Assembly: GCA_905193395.1 (NCBI GenBank)
Contig: CAJJOO010000046.1
Location: 1-8,237, forward strand
Source of the DNA: an uncultured Porphyromonadaceae bacterium
Lineage (GTDB): Bacteria > Bacteroidota > Bacteroidia > Bacteroidales > Muribaculaceae
Direction of reading: 5' to 3'
DNA: 8,237 nt
The notes under the pieces were generated by a model, which was not told the DNA's origin, made no database searches, and saw only the letters and a list, made by a program, of their open reading frames with translations. Positions 6,805 to 8,237 of the stretch are shown here, piece by piece. The translations under genes and the position numbers were made by a program. Position 1 is the stretch's first letter; every line of letters begins with the position of its first letter.

Positions 6805-8051
6805 GAACACTGATTCTGCTAATAACCCTTTGCGCCGGTGTCGCCGCGGCCTCGGCCCGCGATACCATGGACGGCATTTTCAACCAGCGTGTCAAGACAG
6901 TGGTGACATCTGTCGGCGGCGACCGTTTCGCCGCGCCCGTGGCGACTCCCGGCGGCCCGCCCGTCGAGATTATGTTCGACCACCTCGCCGACGACCGCGC
7001 ATTCCTGCGCTACCGCGTGGTGCGCTGCGACGCCGGATGGCAACCCTCCACACTGGCCGAAAGCGAATATCTGGACGGTTTCAACGAGAGCGCAATCGAG
7101 GATTACGAATTTTCGCGCGGAACGACCGTGCACTACGTCAACTACCGCCTGGCCTTCCCCAACGACGATATCCGCCCCACCCTTTCGGGCAATTACCTGA
7201 TTGAGGTGTATCCCGAGGACAACCCCGATGATGTGTGGCTAGCCCGCCGCGTGATGCTGAGCGAACAGACAGCGCCCATAAGAGTAGGCGCCACGACCCG
7301 CACCGACATCGACTACAACAACTCGCACCAGCAACTGAGCGTCAGCGTCGACACCGAGCGCGCCTCTGTCTCCGACCCATTTAACGACCTGCGCGTGATG
7401 ATACAGCAGAACGGCCGCTACGACAACGAGGTGGCCCTGCGCCAGCCCCTGCGCATGAGCGGCGCCACGGCCGTATACGAACACCGCGACCCGCTGATTT
7501 TCGACGCCGGCAACGAATACCGCCGCATGGAGGTGGCCGACATCAGTTATCCCGGCATGGGAGTCGAGGAAATTGTCTGGGCCGACCCCTATTACCATTT
7601 CCGACTCTACACCGACACCGAACGCGCCGAACGCCCTTACGTCTACGACAGCACCGGTCACGGACGCTTTTTCATCCGGCAGTACAATTCCTACGAATCC
7701 GACATAGAGGCCGACTATGTGGTGGTACACTTCTCGCTCGACGCCGACCCCGGCGAGGGCGCGATGGTATTTTTGGACGGCGATTTCACCTCACGGCGCT
7801 TCGACCCGGAATCCATCATGAACTTCAACCCGACCACAGGACTATGGGAGAAAGTTCTGCTGCTGAAACAGGGCCAGTACAACTATCACTACCTCACCGT
7901 ACCGCCGGGCGAGCGCCGAGGCTTCACCGGCCCCATCGAGGGCGACAAATTCCAGACTACCAACGAATATCTGGTGAAAGTCTACACCCGCGGCCCGCTG
8001 GACCGCACCGACCGCCTTATCGGCGTCACCACGTTCACATACCAGCCATGA
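6801..8051 (+). CDS. Exported T9SS Plug-like protein (former DUF5103 family)
   Basis: The 416-residue protein begins with a signal peptide (MRTLILLITLCAGVAAASA, cleavage near residue 19). The rest is rich in beta-strand patterns with no membrane helix. Recognisable family segments are an early FNESAIEDYEFSRGTTVHYV block and the end, where GPIEGDKFQTTNEYLVKVYT leads into RGPLDRTDRLIGV. In Flavobacterium johnsoniae a member of this family, Plug, closes the periplasmic side of the SprA translocon of the type IX secretion system. Many Bacteroidales without obvious T9SS cargo also keep such a protein, so the role here is open. The start overlaps the ung stop as ATGA, and its own stop lies close to or inside the start of the next gene. 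A longer in-frame reading beginning inside ung is only an open-frame extension, because the signal peptide marks 6801 as the start. Confidence 0.8.
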   Translation: MRTLILLITLCAGVAAASARDTMDGIFNQRVKTVVTSVGGDRFAAPVATPGGPPVEIMFDHLADDRAFLRYRVVRCDAGWQPSTLAESEYLDGFNESAIEDYEFSRGTTVHYVNYRLAFPNDDIRPTLSGNYLIEVYPEDNPDDVWLARRVMLSEQTAPIRVGATTRTDIDYNNSHQQLSVSVDTERASVSDPFNDLRVMIQQNGRYDNEVALRQPLRMSGATAVYEHRDPLIFDAGNEYRRMEVADISYPGMGVEEIVWADPYYHFRLYTDTERAERPYVYDSTGHGRFFIRQYNSYESDIEADYVVVHFSLDADPGEGAMVFLDGDFTSRRFDPESIMNFNPTTGLWEKVLLLKQGQYNYHYLTVPPGERRGFTGPIEGDKFQTTNEYLVKVYTRGPLDRTDRLIGVTTFTYQP

Positions 8052-8071
8052 CCTCAAGCCAAGAAACATAT

Positions 8072-8237
8072 ATGCTGCAAATCCAAGACACCCTGGTGAG
8101 CCTCGACCTGCTCGAACGATTCTTTGTGTGCGACCTGGACAAATGTCTGGGCGAATGTTGCATCGAAGGCGATGCCGGCGCCCCGGTGACTCCCGAAGAG
8201 GAAGCCCGCCTGAAAGATATACTGCCCGAAATCATCG
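8072..8237 (+). CDS. DUF3109 family cysteine-cluster protein (partial, N-terminus)
   Basis: Only the first 55 codons lie in the window; the frame is open to the right edge. The start MLQIQDTLVSLDLLERFFVC is typical of DUF3109 proteins of Bacteroidota, as I remember the family. Cys20, Cys25, Cys29 and Cys30 form a CxxxxCxxxCC cluster, followed by the conserved IEGDAGAP, which suggests metal or iron-sulphur binding. The biochemical role is not established. I chose the ATG at 8072 because family members begin at this point and the bases before it are A-rich. An in-frame ATG at 8048, overlapping the preceding stop as ATGA, would add eight residues (MTSSQETY) and is a real alternative. Confidence 0.82.
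   Translation, partial: MLQIQDTLVSLDLLERFFVCDLDKCLGECCIEGDAGAPVTPEEEARLKDILPEII

Overview
The window looks like the chromosome of a gut-type Bacteroidales bacterium with GC-rich codon use. Muribaculaceae is my guess, but nothing in the window fixes the family. Three things point to Bacteroidota: promoters of the TTTG / TAnnTTTG type, a tRNA gene without an encoded CCA end, and protein families largely confined to the phylum (a periplasmic-binding-protein sensor of the BT1754 type, a GH32 enzyme with an extra N-terminal domain, a T9SS Plug/DUF5103-like protein and a DUF3109 protein). Gene starts lack clear Shine-Dalgarno sites, which is also usual there.

Left part (1-4944): a compact fructose/fructan utilisation locus. 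A sensor gene, cut by the left edge, runs leftward from 687. It has a membrane-targeting N-terminus and a sugar-binding domain. A 341-bp divergent regulatory region separates it from three rightward genes: an exported GH32 beta-fructosidase (1029-2843), an MFS sugar permease of the FucP type (2844-4055) and a PfkB-family fructokinase (4066-4944). Gaps of 0 and 10 bp suggest one operon. The inferred flow is: periplasmic hydrolysis of fructan, fructo-oligosaccharide or sucrose, import of free fructose, phosphorylation in the cytoplasm, and sensing of periplasmic fructose by the divergent sensor. This matches the inner core of the Bacteroides thetaiotaomicron fructan locus (BT1754, BT1757-BT1759). 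No SusC/SusD pair is in view.

Middle (about 4945-5156): a textbook Bacteroidales promoter, a tRNA-Arg(CCG) gene and a hairpin terminator candidate.

Right part (5157-8237): four tightly packed rightward genes. They are a D-2-hydroxyacid dehydrogenase, uracil-DNA glycosylase (ung), an exported T9SS Plug/DUF5103-like protein and the start of a DUF3109 cysteine-cluster protein that runs off the right edge. They share no obvious pathway and look like a housekeeping operon. Only 15 bp separate the tRNA terminator from the first of these genes, so its promoter is not obvious.

I see no insertion sequence, CRISPR array, phage gene or clearly undescribed system. The points most worth a second look are the promoter question behind the tRNA, the Plug-like protein, and the minimal fructan locus without visible outer-membrane import genes.
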